Assembly (NCBI RefSeq): GCF_036898095.1
Contig: NC_090763.1
Span: forward strand, 53,316,285-53,380,284
Reading direction: 5' to 3'
Source: Palaemon carinicauda
Taxonomy: Eukaryota > Arthropoda > Malacostraca > Decapoda > Palaemonidae
Length of the DNA: 64,000 nt
Made by a program: the position numbers and the translations under genes. The notes below the pieces were generated by a model that was given only the letters and a program-made list of their open reading frames with translations, made no database searches and was not told where the DNA came from. Numbering within the stretch: position 1 is the stretch's first letter; each line of letters starts with the position of its first letter. This document shows, one piece after another, positions 31,945 through 44,960 of this stretch.

Positions 31945-34900
31945 GAGTGAGACAGCACTGGCAACCTACCTGTACGTGAGATGGTACTGGCGACCCAGTT
32001 ACACATGAAACGGCACTGGGGGCCCACCTGCGCATGAAACGGCACTGGCGAACTACTTGCGCATGAAAAGGCACTGGCAGACCAATGCATGAAACGGCAC
32101 TGGCGACAGACCTGCGCATGAAACGGCACTGGCGACAGACCTGCGCATGAAACGTCACTGGCGGCTCAGCTGCGCATGAAACGGCACTGGCGGCTCAGCT
32201 GCGCATGAAACGGCACTGGCGGCGCAGCTGCGCATGAAACGGCACTGGCGGCGCAGCTGCGCATGAAACGGCACTGGCGGCGCAGCTGCGCATGAAACGG
32301 CACTGGCGACGCAGCTGCGCATGAAACGGCACTGGCGACGCAGCTGCGCATGAAACGGCACTGGCGACGCAGCTGCGCATGAAACGGCACTGGCGACGCA
32401 GCTGCCCTGAAACGGCACTGGCGACGCAGCTGCCCTGAAACGGCACTGGCGACTCAGCTGCGCATGAAACGGCACTGGCGGCTCAGCTGCGCATGAAACG
32501 GCACTGGCGGCTCAGCTGCGCATGAAACGGCACTGGCGGCTCAGCTGCTCATGAAACGGCACTGGCGGCTCAGCTGCGCATGAAACGGCAATGGCGACGC
32601 AGCTGCGCATGAAACGGCAATGGCGACGCAGCTGCGCATGAAATGTAGCGTTTCGATTCAGCTGCGCATGAAATGTAGCGTTTCGATTCAGCTGCGCATG
32701 AAAAGGCACCGGCGACTGAGCTGCGCATGAAACGGCAATGGCGACTGAGCTGCGCATGAAACGGCAATGGCGACTGAGCTGCGCATGAAACGGCAATGGT
32801 GACTGAGCTGCGCATGAAACGGCAATGGCGACTGAGCTGCGCATGAAACGGCAATGGCGACTGAGCTGCGCATGAAACGGCAATGGCGACTGAGCTGCGC
32901 ATGAAACGGCAATGGCGACGCAGCTGCGCATGAAACGGCAATGGCGACCCAGCTGCGCATAAAATGTAGCGTTTCGATTCAGCTGCGCATGAAAAGGCAC
33001 CGGCGACTGAGCTGCGCATGAAAACGGCAATGGCGACTGAGCTGCGCATGAAAACGGCAATGGCGACTGTGCTGCGCATGAAACCGGCAATGGCGACTGA
33101 GCTGCGCATGAAACCGGCAATGGCGACTGAGCTGCGCATGAAATCGGCAATGGCGACTGAGCTGCGCATGAAACGGCAATAGCGACTGAGCTGCACATGA
33201 AACGGCAATGGGGACTGAGTTGCGCATGAAACGGCAATGGCGACTGAGCTGCGCATGAAACGGCAATGGCGACTGAGTTGCGCATGAAATGGCAATGGCG
33301 ACTGAGCTGCGCATGAAACGGCAATGGCAACCGAGCTGCGCATGAAACGGCAATGGCGACTGAGCTGCGCATGAAATGGCAATGGCGACTGTGCTGCGCA
33401 TGAAACGGCAATGGCGACTGACCTGAGCATGAAACGGCAATGGCGACGCAGCTGCGCATGAAACGGCAATGGTGAGGCAGCTGCGCAAGAAATGTGGCCT
33501 TTCGATTCAGCTGCACATGAAATGTGGCGTTTCGATTCAGCTGCGCATGAAAAGGCAATGGCGACTGACCTGCGCATGAAACGGCAATGGCGACTGACCT
33601 GCGCATGAAACGGCAATGGCGACGCAGCTGCGCATGAAACGGCAATGGTGAGGCAGCTGAGCAAGAAATGTGGCCTTTCGATTCAGCTGCACATGAAACG
33701 GCACTGGCGGCTCAGCTGCGCATGAAATGGCACTGGCGGCTCAGCTGCGCATGAAACGGCACTGGCGGCTCAGCTGCGCATGAAACGGCACTGGCGGCTC
33801 AGCTGCGCATGAAACGGCACTGGCGGCTCAGCTGCGCATGAAACGGCACTGGCGGCTCAGCTGCGCATGAAACGGCAATGGCGACGCAGCTGCGCATGAA
33901 ACGGCAATGGCGACGCAGCTGCGCATGAAATGTAACGTTTCGATTCAGCTGCGCATGAAATGTAGCGTTTCGATTCAGCTGCGCATGAAATGTAGCGTTT
34001 CGATTCAGCTGCGCATGAAATGTAGCGTTTCGATTCAGCTGCGCATGAAATGTAGCGTTTCGATTCAGCTGCGCATGAAAAGGCACCGGCGACTGAGCTG
34101 CGCATGAAACGGCAATGGCGACCCAGCTGCGCATAAAATGTAGCGTTTCGATTCAGCTGCGCATGAAAAGGCACCGGCGACTGAGCTGCGCATGAAAACG
34201 GCAATGGCGACTGTGATGCGCATGAAACCGGCAATGGCGACTGAGCTGCGCATGAAATCGGCAATGGCGACTGAGCTGCGCATGAAACGGCAATGGCGAC
34301 TGACCTGCGCATGAAACGGCAATGGCGACTGACCTGCGCATGAAACGGCAATGGCGACTGACATGCGCATGAAACGGCAATGGCGACTGACCTGCGCATG
34401 AAACGGCAATGGCGACTAAGCTGCGCATGAAACGGCAATGGCGACTAAGCTGCGCATGAAACGGCAATGGCGACTAAGCTGCGCATGAAACGGCAATGGC
34501 GACTGAGCTGCGCATGAAACGGCAATGGCGACTGAGCTGCGCATGAAATGGTGACTGAGCTGCGCATGAAACGACAATGGCGACGCAGCTGCGCATGAAA
34601 CGGCAATAGCGACTGAGCTGCACATTAAACGGCAATGGCGACTGAGTTGCGCATGAAACGGCAATGGCGACTGAGCTGCGCATGAAACGGCAATGGCGAC
34701 TGAGCTGCGCATGGAACGGCAATGGCGACTGAGCTGCGCATGAAATGGCGACTGAGCTGCGCATGAAACGGCAATGGCGACTGAGTTGCGCATGAAACGG
34801 CAATGGCGACTGAGTTGCGCATGAAACGGCAATGGCAACTAAGCTGCGCATGAAACGGCAATGGCGACTGAGTTGCGCATGAAACGGCAATGGCGACTGA

Positions 34901-37301
34901 GCTGCGCATGAAACGGCAATGGCGACTGAGTTGCGCATGAAACGGCAATGGCGACTGAGTTGCGCATGAAATGGCAATGGCGACTGAGCTGCGCATGAAA
35001 CGGCAATGGCAACCGAGCTGCGCATAAAACGGCAATGGCGACTGAGCTGCGCATGAAACGGCAATGGAGACTGTGCTGCGCATGAAACGGCAATGGCGAC
35101 TGACCTGAGCATGAAACGGCAATGGCGACGCAGCTGCGCATGAAACGGCAATGGTGAGGCAGCTGCGCAAGAAATGTGGCCTTTCGATTCAGCTGCACAT
35201 GAAATGTGGCGTTTCGATTCAGCTGCGCATGAAAAGGCAATGGAGACTGTGCTGCGCATGAAACGGCAATGGCGACTGACCTGCGCATGAAACGGCAAAG
35301 GCGACGCAGCTGCACATGAAACGGCACTGGCGGCTCAGCTGCGCATGAAATGGCACTGGCGGCTCAGCTGCGCATGAAACGGCAATGGCGACGCAGCTGC
35401 GCATGAAATGTAGCGTTTCGATTCAGCTGCGCATGAAATGTAGCGTTTCGATTCAGCTGCGCATGAAATGTAGCGTTTCGATTCAGCTGCGCATGAAAAG
35501 GCACCGGCGACTGAGCTGCGCATGAAACGGCAATGGCGACTGAGCTGCGCATGAAACGGCAATGGCGACTGAGCTGCGCATGAAACGGCAATGGCGACTG
35601 AGCTGCGCATGAAATGGCAATGGCGACTGAGCTGCGCATGAAACGGCAATGGCGACGCAGCTGCGCATGAAACGGCAATGGCGACCCAGCTGCGCATAAA
35701 ATGTAGCGTTTCGATTAAGCTGCGCATGAAAAGGCACCGGCGACTGAGCTGCGCATGAAAACGGCAATGGCGACTGAGCTGCGCATGAAAACGGTAATGG
35801 CGACTGGGCTGCGCATGAAACCGGCAATGGCGACTGAGCTGCGCATGAAACCGGCAATGGCGACTGACCTGCGCATGAAACCGGCAATGGCGACTGACCT
35901 GCGCATGAAACGGCAATGGCGACTGACATGCGCATGAAACGGCAATGGCGACTGACATGCGCATGAAACGGCAATGGCGACTGACATGCGCATGAAACGG
36001 CAATGGCGACTGAGCTGCGCATGAAACGGCAATGGCGACTGAGCTGCGCATGAAATGGCGACTGAGCTGCGCATGAAACGGCAATGGCGACTGAGCTGCA
36101 CATGAAACGGCAATGGCGACTGATTTGTGCATGAAACGGCAATGGCGACTGAGCTGCGCATGGAATGGCGACTGAGCTGCGCATGGAATGGCGACTGAGC
36201 TGCGCATGAAACGGCAATGGCGACTGAGTTGCGCATGAAACGGCAATGGCGACTGAGTTGCGCATGAAACGGCAATGGCGACTGAGCTGCGCATGAAACG
36301 GCAATGGCGACTGAGCTGCGCATGAAACGGCAATGGCGACTGAGCTGCGCATGAAACGGCAATGGCGACTGAGCTGCGCATGAAACGGCTATGGCGACTG
36401 AGCTGCGCATGAAACGGCTATGGCGACTGTGCTGCGCATGAAACGGCAATGGCGACTGTGCTGCGCATGAAACGGCAATGGCCACTGACCTGCGCATGAA
36501 ACGGCAATGGCGACTGTGCTGCGCATGAAACGGCAATGGCCACTGACCTGCGCATGAAACGGCAATGGCGACTGACCTGCGCATGAAACGGCAATGGCGA
36601 CTGACCTGCGCATGAAACGGCAATGGCGACTGACCTGCGCATGAAACGGCAATGGCGACGCAGCTGCGCATGAAACGGCATTGGCGAGGCAGCTGCGCAT
36701 GAAAAAGTGGCATTTCGATTCAGCTGCGCATGAAATGTGGCCTTTCGATTCAGCTGCGCATGAAAAGGCACTGGCGACTGAGCTGCGCATGAACAGGCAA
36801 TGCCGACTGAGCTGCTCATGAAAAGGCAATGGCGACTGAGCTGTGCATGAAACGGCAATGGCGACTGAGCTGCGCATGAAACCGCAATGGCGACTGAGCT
36901 GCTCATGAAACGGCAATGGCGACTGAGGTGCGCATGAAACGGCAATGGCGACTGAGGTGCGCATGAAACGGCAATGGCGACTGAGGTGCGCTTGAAACGG
37001 CAATGGCGACTGAGGTGCGCTTGAAACGGCAATGGCGACTGAGGTGCGCTTGAAACGGCAATGGCGACTGAGGTGCGCTTGAAACGGCAATGGCGACTGA
37101 GGTGCGATGAAACGGCAATGGCGACTGAGCTGCTCATGAAACAGCAATGGCGACTGAGCTGCACATGAAACGGCAATGGCGACTGAGCTGCGCATGAAAA
37201 CGGCAATGGCGACTGAGCTGCGCATGAAACGGCAATGGCGACTGAGCTGCGCATGAAACGGCAATGGCGACTGAGCTGCGCATGAAACGGTACTGGTGAC
37301 A
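31945..37301 (-). repeat. 29-bp satellite, left arm (~184 units)
   Basis: Head-to-tail units with core GCGCATGAAACGGCAATGG followed by CGACTGAGCT on the plus strand. Variants include a 30-bp form with ATGTAGCGTTTCGATTCAG, forms with GGCACTGGCGGCTCAG, GCGACGCAG and GGTGCGC, and short 16-bp deletions (for example at 34541 and 36051). Variant types are clustered, and a block around 33380-33560 recurs almost unchanged at 35060-35240 (1682 bp, 58 unit lengths), showing higher-order duplication. The outermost units (31945-32150) are the most diverged, as expected at an array edge. The minus strand is stop-free in long stretches. Confidence 0.97.
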
Positions 37302-37324
37302 CCTGTCGCCATTGCCGTTTCATG
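37281..37324. repeat. dyad centre of the inverted satellite
   Basis: 37281-37301 and 37304-37324 are 21-bp arms (CATGAAACGG...GTGACA) with three mismatches around a 2-base centre. Here the 29-bp units switch from one orientation to the other with no spacer. The kilobase arms on either side are also mutually complementary. Confidence 0.95.
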
Positions 37325-39398
37325 CGCAGCTCAGTCGCCATTGCCGTTTCATGCGCAGCTCAGTCGCCATTGCCGTTTCATGCGCAGCTCAGTCGCCATT
37401 GCCGTTTCATGCGCAGCTCAGTCGCCATTGCCGTTTCATGCACAGCTCAGTCGCCATTGCCGTTTCATGCACAGCTCAGTCGCCATTGCCGTTTCATGCG
37501 CAGATGAGTCGCCATTGCCTTTTCATGCGCAGCTCAGTCGCCATTGCCATTTCATGAGCAGCTCAGTCGCCATTGCCTTTTCATGCGCAGCTCAGTCGCC
37601 AGTGCCTTTTCATGCGCAGCTGAATCGAAACGCCACATTTCATGTGCAGCTGAATCGAAAGGCCACATTTCATGCGCAGCTGAATCTTAACACCACTTTT
37701 TCATGCGCAGTTGCCTCGCCATTGCCGTTTCATGCGCTGGTCAGTCGCCATTGCCGTTTCATGCGCTGGTCAGTCGCCATTGCCGTTTCATGCGCTGGTC
37801 AGTCGCCATTGCCGTTTCATGCGCAGGTCAGTCGCCATTGCCGTTTCATGCGCAGGTCAGTCGCCATTGCCGTTTCATGCGCAGCACAATCGCCATTGCC
37901 GTTTCATGCGCAGCACAGTCGCCATTGCCGTTTCATGCGCAGCTCAGACGCCATTGCCGTTTCATGCGCAGCTCAGTCGCCATTGCCGTTTCATGCGCAG
38001 CTCAGTCGCCATTGCCGTTTCATGCGCAGCTCAGTCGCCATTGCCTTTTCATGCGCAGCTCAGTCGCCATTGCCGTTTCATGCGCAGCTCAGTCGCCATT
38101 GCCGTTTCATGCGCAGCTCAGTCGCCATTGCTGTTTCATGCGCAGCTCAGTCGCCATTGCCGTTTCATGTGCAGCTGCGTCGCCATTGCCGTTTCATGCG
38201 CTGGTCAGTCGCCATTGCCTTTTCATGCGCAGCTCAGTCGCCATTGCCGTTTCATGCGCAGCTCAGTCGCCATTGCCGTTTCATGCGCAGCACAGTCGCC
38301 ATTGCCGTTTCATGCGCAGCACAGTCGCCATTGCCGTTTCATGCGCAGTACAGTCGCCATTGCCGTTTCATGCACAGCTCAGACGCCATTGCCGTTTCAT
38401 GCGCAGCTCAGTCGCCATTGCCGTTTCATGCGCAGCTCAGTCGCCATTGCCGTTTCATGCGCAGCTCAGTCGCCATTGCCGTTTCATGCGCAGCTCAGTC
38501 GCCATTGCCGTTTCATGCGCAGCTCAGTCGCCATTGCCTTTTCATGCGCAGCTCAGTCGCCATTGCCTTTTCATGCGCAGCTGAATCGAAACGCCACATT
38601 TCATGTGCAGCTGAATCGAAAGGCCACATTTCTTGCGCAGCTGCCTCACCATTGCCGTTTCATGCGCAGCTGCGTCGCCATTGCCGTTTCATGCGCAGGT
38701 CAGTCGCCATTGCCGTTTCATGCGCAGCACAGTCTCCATTGCCGTTTCATGCGCAGCTCAGTCGCCATTACCGTTTCATGCGCAGCTCAGTTGCCATTGC
38801 CGTTTCATGCGCAGCTCAGTTGCCATTTCATGCGCAGCTCAGTTGCCGTTTCATGCGCAGCTCAGTCGCCATTTCATACGCAGCTCAGTCGCCATTTCAT
38901 GCGCAGCTCAGTCGCCATTTCATGCGCAGCTCAGTCGCCATTTCATGCGCAGCTCAGTCGCCATTGCCGTTTCATGCGCAGCTCAGTCGCCATTGCCGTT
39001 TCATGCGCAGCTCAGTCGCCATTGCCGTTTCATGCGCAGCTCAGTCGCCATTGCCGTTTCATGCGCAGCTCAGTCGCCATTGCCGTTTCATGCGCAGCCG
39101 AGTCGCCAGTGCCGTTTCATGCGCAGCCGAGTCGCCATTGCCGTTTCATGCTCAGCCGAGTCGCCAGTGCCGTTCAATGCACCGGTGGGTCGCCAGTGCC
39201 GTTCAATGCACCGGTGGGTCCCCAGTGCCGTTCAATGCACCGGTGGGTCCCCAGTGCCGTTCAATGTGCCGGTGGATCCCCAGTGCTCTACCATGCGCCG
39301 GTGGGTCCCCAGTGCTCTACCATGCGCCGGTGGGTCCACAGTGCTCTACCATGCGCCGGTGGGTCCCCAGTGTCCTTCCATGCGCCGGGTGGTCTTAA
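37296..39398 (+). other. 700-codon repeat ORF across the right arm
   Basis: Open from the dyad outward for 2.1 kb. Because 29 is not a multiple of 3, successive units are read in all three frames, giving a 29-residue peptide period made of SPLPFHAQLSRHCRF, MRSSVAIAVSC and AAQ. It is rich in A, S, R, H, C and V and has no known domain. Two further frames of the same strand are open for 293-597 codons, so the openness comes from the unit having no stop in any frame rather than from selection for one protein. The left arm shows the same on the minus strand (up to 377 codons). Probably not a gene. Confidence 0.2.
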
Positions 39399-39715
39399 AG
39401 GACTTACCAAGCGCCGTTGGGTTGCCATTGCTGTTCCAAGCGCCGGTGGGTCGCCAGGTCGCCAGTGTCGTTCAATTCGCCGGTGGGTCGCCAGTGCCGT
39501 TTAATGCGCCGGTGGATCCCCAGTGCTCTACCATGCGCCGGTGGGTCCCCAGTGCTCTACCATGTGCCGGTGGGTCCCCAGTGTCCTTCCATACGCCGGT
39601 GGGTCCCCAATACCGTTCCATGCGCCAGTGGGTCCTTAAGGACTTACCAAGCGCTGTTGTGTTGCCATTGCCTTCCAAGCGCCGGTGGGTCGCCAGTACC
39701 GTTTCCATGCGCTGT
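37304..39715 (+). repeat. 29-bp satellite, right arm (~83 units)
   Basis: Same units as the left arm in reverse orientation. The variant block at 38560-38740 is the reverse complement of the block at 35060-35240, so the variant order was established before the inversion. From 39165 outward the units become GCGCCGGTGGGTCCCCAGTG types and more diverged. The arm is less than half the length of the left one. Short 13-16 bp deletions are common at 38820-38950. Confidence 0.97.
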
Positions 39716-39770
39716 TGTTTCGTCAATACAGTTCCAAAAGTAAAAGGAAAGATCCAACATATGTTTTCCC

Positions 39771-40520
39771 TGCAATAAAAGACTTTGGCTATTATCTTTT
39801 TCAGGCGGGCTTGTGGCTTTTCACTCCCGTCAATTTCTCGTTTGTTACTATTCAACGGACGTTTTAGCTTGATTGGAGTCCGTCACTATCAGGAAGAGAA
39901 GATAGAATTTGTTTTGTAATGAATAATTTTCCTATTTAGATATCATTCATTTAAAAAATTACAGATTCCTTTCTTCAATGAAATCTGAAAAATACTAGGC
40001 TTTCTTACATATCCATAATACCCTCCCTACATTTTTGATTATCGTATCATTTATTTACTCTACAATGTAATCATTTTAACAATTGTTCATTTTTTTCCTC
40101 AACAGAAATGTTGTTAATGGTTCTTCAAATATTCTGAAGCATCCATGATAGCAATCGTACAAAAATCATTAGTTCCGAGAAGAAAGGAAATGAAGGAATT
40201 GCTGTGGTTTCTATAATTAGTAGCATGATATTAAACTAATCTATTATCATAATGATATCAAACAACATTCTTGTTCAAGTTAGAAAACGATTCAAAATAT
40301 AGCAAGGTTAAATTGTTTATTCTATTTTTACAGGAAAAAGTAAAATTTTGTTTGCAAAGTCAATATCCAAAATTAAGTATGCATTTTATATAATATACAC
40401 ATTTGTTCATTAATCAAACTGTTATTTAGTACTTTTTTTATTCAAAGTAAGAGATACTCTATGAAAAAAATTGCACGCTAATATTGTAAGTGCTTAATTC
40501 TCTGGAGACTCCTAAACTCG
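39771..40520 (+). repeat. paralogous unit 0, 3' module
   Basis: Begins TGCAATAAAAGAC and runs through CAGAAATGTTG (40104), GATAGCAATCGTACAA and CTCGATTGGGGCCA (40518). The same landmarks in the same order and spacing occur at 43459-44270 and 47791-48580. It lies directly after the 29-bp satellite, as the equivalent modules lie after the 30-bp arrays in units A and B. Confidence 0.8.
39773..39778 (+). terminator. conserved AATAAA, unit 0
   Basis: AATAAA in the context TGCAATAAAAG, kept at the same place in the paralogues (43461 and 47793). It could serve as a polyadenylation signal of a plus-strand transcript. Confidence 0.4.
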
Positions 40521-41743
40521 ATTGGGGCCATTGGACTGAATCAGCATTCCGATGTTAACTTCCTGTAAATCAATATACTTTAAATAAAAAAAAGTATTAA
40601 AACAAACTTTTCATTAATCTATTCCGATGATGGCTTCTTAATGAAATTGCGTTGTACGACTATATTCCTAAGTAATAGGAATCTTATTGTGTACGTTCAT
40701 CTTCGAAAAAATGAATCTTTCATTAAGTCTTGATATGAATTCATACTTTACAATATGCAAAACTACTTCATCCCTTTAATCATACTTTGTTTCCAAATAC
40801 AATTTCATTCCTGAAAGGGGCCCATAATTTCCTATGTTCTGAATCTATTTTCACTAAGGGTGTTACGACATTACAGATTCTTATTACTTATAGATCCCTT
40901 ATTTGCATGAATTTCACACTTGTGGTTCAAATGGCTTCTTTCCGGAAGCTAGCTAAAATAGTGATTATCCAAAATAAAAAAAAATTTGAATATTCTATTT
41001 TCTGTCACTTTATTACTTTTGTCCATCTAATAGCCTATAGTGCTACTATGGCAAGCCAACTAAGAGACACCATTCAATTAAGTAGTTCTGTTGCAGCTGC
41101 TGCGAATCCAGATTTAGTGTTCAAGCGTGTGGTTTCATTTAGCATTAGCTCAAAGGTCTGTTGTTTTTAAATGTTGAAAAAGGTTTCGAGATAAAGAATC
41201 TCGTTCTCTTTATTTTTCGAGTAGGAAATAGCCGCATTCCTGTGTCGTTAGAACGGTTTGTTATGTGAATAAGTACATTTATTTCCCTTCTTTATGGTCC
41301 CTTCTTGGTTGCTGATCGGATCAAGCGTTTTGTGGAACAGATGCTTTATTAGGTGTATAATAGAATGCAGAATGACAATAAGGTTGATATCCTTATGTCA
41401 AGTTTTTCTCCCAACTGTTATGCCCCACCTCCTTCAAGAATATTTTTCTTTCAACTAAAGCAAAAACTTTTGGGACAGTGAAAGGTCTTCTAGATTAAGG
41501 ACTAACAGAAGGCCCAGCAGAAGTTCTAGCAATGCTTGTCTCTAGAACTCTACGACAGTTACTACCAAGAACCTCCCTCACCCCTCCACCCATGGGTTCT
41601 CCCAGGGACATAAAGGGATATGTAATTCATCTAGCAATTCAGCCAAACCCCAGATTTTGAAATCAGATTATATAACTTCTGGAGAAGAAATTGATAAAAG
41701 TCTTAGAACATCCTAATGATTTAACAACAGATTTGTTTATAGA

Positions 41744-42050
41744 ATGCCAAGCCGAAGGAGACAGCGTTGAACGATGCCAAGCCGAAGGAGACAGGGTTGA
41801 ACCATGCCAAGCCGAAGGAGACAGGGTTGAACCATGCCAAGCCGAAGGAGACAGGGTTTTGAACCATGCCAAGCCGAAGGAGACAGGGTTTTGAACCATG
41901 CCAAGCCGAAGGAGACAGGGTTGAACCATGCCAAGCCGAAGGAGACAGGGTTGAACCATGCCAAGCCGAAGGAGACAGGGTTGAACCATGCCAAGCCGAA
42001 GGAGACAGGGTTGAACCATGCCAAGCCGAAGGAGACAGCGTTGAACGATG
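41744..42050 (+). repeat. 30-bp minisatellite, 10 copies, unit A
   Basis: Ten nearly identical units ATGCCAAGCCGAAGGAGACA plus GGGTTGAACC. Units 4 and 5 have two extra T and are 32 bp, shifting the reading frame. The first and last units share GCGTTGAACG, the same edge variant as in unit B. In frame the unit codes CQAEGDRVEP. Confidence 0.95.
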
Positions 42051-43460
42051 CCCAGTTAGAGGTGCGTTGTTTAGTCATACAGAGCTGGAAGGACCTTCTT
42101 ATTCATGCAGGACGGGGACGGCGCTGTTGCGTCTTCTTAGCTAGGGTAGGAAACTAAAAGCAAAGCAGAGGTTACCCGTTTTAATCATCCAGAGAGGAAT
42201 CACACAGAGCTAAAGGCAGTAACATTGAGCCATGCACAGCAGGGCTATGTAAACCAAACAGAGCAGCAGGAGGGGGATTCAAGGTATGAAGAGCTATTAG
42301 AGGTAGTTTTGAGGAACGGAGAACAGAGATGCAGCATTGGGGGAGCTAGTATCGAATCATGCAGAGATGTTGGATGTGGTGTTTAATCATGCAAAGCTGG
42401 GAGATACTCTTATTACTCTGCACCGTAGATGACATTGTTTGATACATTGTTGGGGAAAGGGACTTAAAATCATGCACAGCTGAGGAAGGTGGTGTCAGTC
42501 ATGTAGAGCTAGTGATGGTGGCGTAGACCTATGGAGATCAGAGGGAAGCAGTATTGAATTCTGTAGAGATATGGTAGTAGATGGCAAGCGTTTGCCGAGG
42601 TGGGGCAGACTGCTTAGATTCAGGCAAAACCGGGGAAGGTGATGACAAGGCGCTATAATGTTCAAGTGTGTGTAGAGCTGATCAAGTGACAAGGCATGCA
42701 GTGTTCAATAGTGTATGCCAAGTGGCGTGGCATACAGGATTTGCACGTTTCCAAGGCAGACAGGGTTCCGAGGCATGCAAAACCATGCAGAACCGATGAA
42801 CAAGACTGGCGAATACAGATATATCTCGTGTGGGGAAAGCACAAGAGAAATCTTGGCTGAAACCACTGATATAAGGATCACAGATACACACATAGGAGGC
42901 TCACTGGGTTCACTCACTGGAGCAAACTAATGCTGAAATAGTTTCCACAGCAAAAGACAGGTTTGAACAAAGCATGTTGACAGCTTTATAGTTATCATTC
43001 CTCTTTACTGGGGGAGACAGACAACCAGATGCAGTCAGGCTTCTCATTGAAACTTAACTCTCCAAGGATCAAGCGCTAGGGGCAAAGGTGGAAATAACAG
43101 AGGGATGGTGTATTTTGGGAGAGGAAAAATCTCAAATTGGATTTTTTGTATGGAATAGCGAATATACTTGCCAGAATATGCTGGTGAATGTTTGTAATTT
43201 CATTTTTCCCTCATCTTACCAAATCATTCCCACTTCACAGGAATCTACTGACTTGGCACAATCGTTTACTAGGGGTAAATTATTGCACACAAGAACACTT
43301 CATGAAAAAGATACAAAGAGAATGGAACCCAAAGTGTTACATGAACTTTCAGCTTACCTCCTTTACCAAAGCAGACACTTTTTATGGCCTTATGGGTGTA
43401 CTTGGTGAAGCCGGAGTGGGCAAATGTTTCAGACCAGGAACATACGTTCTTAGTTACTGC

Positions 43461-43466
43461 AATAAA
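43461..43466 (+). terminator. conserved AATAAA, unit A
   Basis: Same context as in units 0 and B (TGCAATAAAAG). Confidence 0.4.
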
Positions 43467-44264
43467 AGTCTATGGCTCGAATCTCATTGGGTCAGGCTAG
43501 TGGCTCCTCCTCACTCCCGTTATTCTTAAAGTTTCTTTTTCACCATTCAATGACTGTTCTAGTTTTATGTAACTCTGTAATCAAAATGGAGAAAGGTTAG
43601 GCTTGGATTTTGTAGAACAGATTTTATTTAGATATTCATTAGAGTTTCAAAACTCCGTATTAGATTTTTTTTCAGATTGATTAAACCATCTACTACACAT
43701 TGATACTTATTTATATTGTTAATTATATTAACAAATTTTTATCTTTTTCTTTACAGAAATGTTGAATATGGTACACAAACAACCTTAAACATCTGAGATA
43801 GCAATCGTACAACCATCAATATATAGAGGAAAATTAATATATAATTCTAGTTTCTTTAATTATCATCATGATTCTAACGTATTTTATTTGTATAATTATA
43901 CTAACGTATTCTATTTGTCTAATTATATAAAAAAACAGTTTTATATACAAGAACCCTTACCACTCTTCAAGATAGTATCAACTGGTGTTAGAAAAGGAGT
44001 TAAATATACTAGTTTTTGAAAAAAAAAGTTGTTTTTCTTTCATATGAAAATATAGAATGGTAGTTAAAGTCAATATTTAAAACTAAAGTTACATTTTCTT
44101 TAAAGTTTTATCAAAATTCATTATTCAATTTCATAATTATGTTCATCTTTAACTAAAATGTTACTTTATGTTTTTATTCAAAACCAAGAAATACTCTACA
44201 ATAGAAAATGAATAAAATGCTCTTCTTATTCCAAGTACTTACTTTTCCGGAGACTTCCAAGACT

Positions 44265-44960
44265 CGATTGGGGCCAATGGACGATGAACCAGCATACCAA
44301 TGCTAACTTGGTAATAAATCAACACACATTATTTTAAAGAAAATGTCAAAATCTAATTAAAACTTCCCTTCCACAATCTGGTCTGAAATATGGCTTCTTA
44401 ATGAAATTGAGTGGTATGGCTACTCTATCAGTATTACTCTTTACCTTCAAAAAGGTTAGAAAGAGTCCAACTGGGCATGCACTTCTATCATGTGACAAAA
44501 AAAAAAAAAGTAGCTTTGATATAAATTTCTACTTTAAAATATGCAAAACTACTACATCGCTTAAATCATACTTTATTTCCAAATACTATTTTACCCCTAA
44601 AATAGACCCTTGTTTTCCTATCTTCTGAAATTGTTTCCCTAAATCTGTAAAGAAGTTATATTGAAAAAAAAAGACAATACAGATCTTACTCGTATACATT
44701 ATTTCCACTAATCTCACTTATGATTCGGCTGCCTTCTTTCTAGAGTTAGGTGAAATACTGATGTTTATCAAATAAAAAAGGTTAAAATATGCCATTTTCA
44801 CTTGCTTCAATATTTTTGCCCCTCTAGTAACCTATTGTGCTCATTTGGCAAGTCAATCAAGAGACATTCAAGTCATCTTATCGTAGCTAATACCAGTTGG
44901 GTACATCTTTCATTCAGCAAATACAGATTTAATGTTTTGATTTAAAGGTCCTATTTAGCA
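44265..44960 (+). repeat. truncated start module between units A and B
   Basis: GATTGGGGCCAATGGACGAT at 44264 starts a diverged copy of the start module. It breaks off at TTTAGCAAATTGGGG, where unit B begins. It is closest to the start module of unit C (48573 onward), which shares GACGATGAACCAGCAT. Confidence 0.8.

Larger units (their letters stand above)
40521..44264 (+). repeat. paralogous unit A (~3.7 kb)
   Basis: Starts ATTGGGGCCATTGGACTGAA and matches unit B (44962-48572) at well over 90% for most of its length. Order: start module (40521-41560), 30-bp array (41744-42050), a decayed region with recurrent CATGCAGAGCTG-like motifs (42050-42900), a 106-aa ORF (43088-43408), AATAAA (43461) and an acceptor-like TCTTTACAGAAATGTTG (43748). 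The ORF is open in both copies but the B copy stops early, and the differences I checked in it mostly change amino acids, arguing against selection. Either a duplicated non-coding transcript unit or a large dispersed repeat. Confidence 0.85.

Noticed and set aside
31945..39715. CRISPR-like regular repeats of 29 bp
   Set aside because: Units are directly adjacent with no unique spacers, and the context is a eukaryotic genome with LINEs and a SINE, so this is a satellite.
43088..43408. 106-aa ORF as a real gene (unit A)
   Set aside because: The paralogue at 47415 stops early and the differences I checked mostly alter amino acids, as expected without selection.
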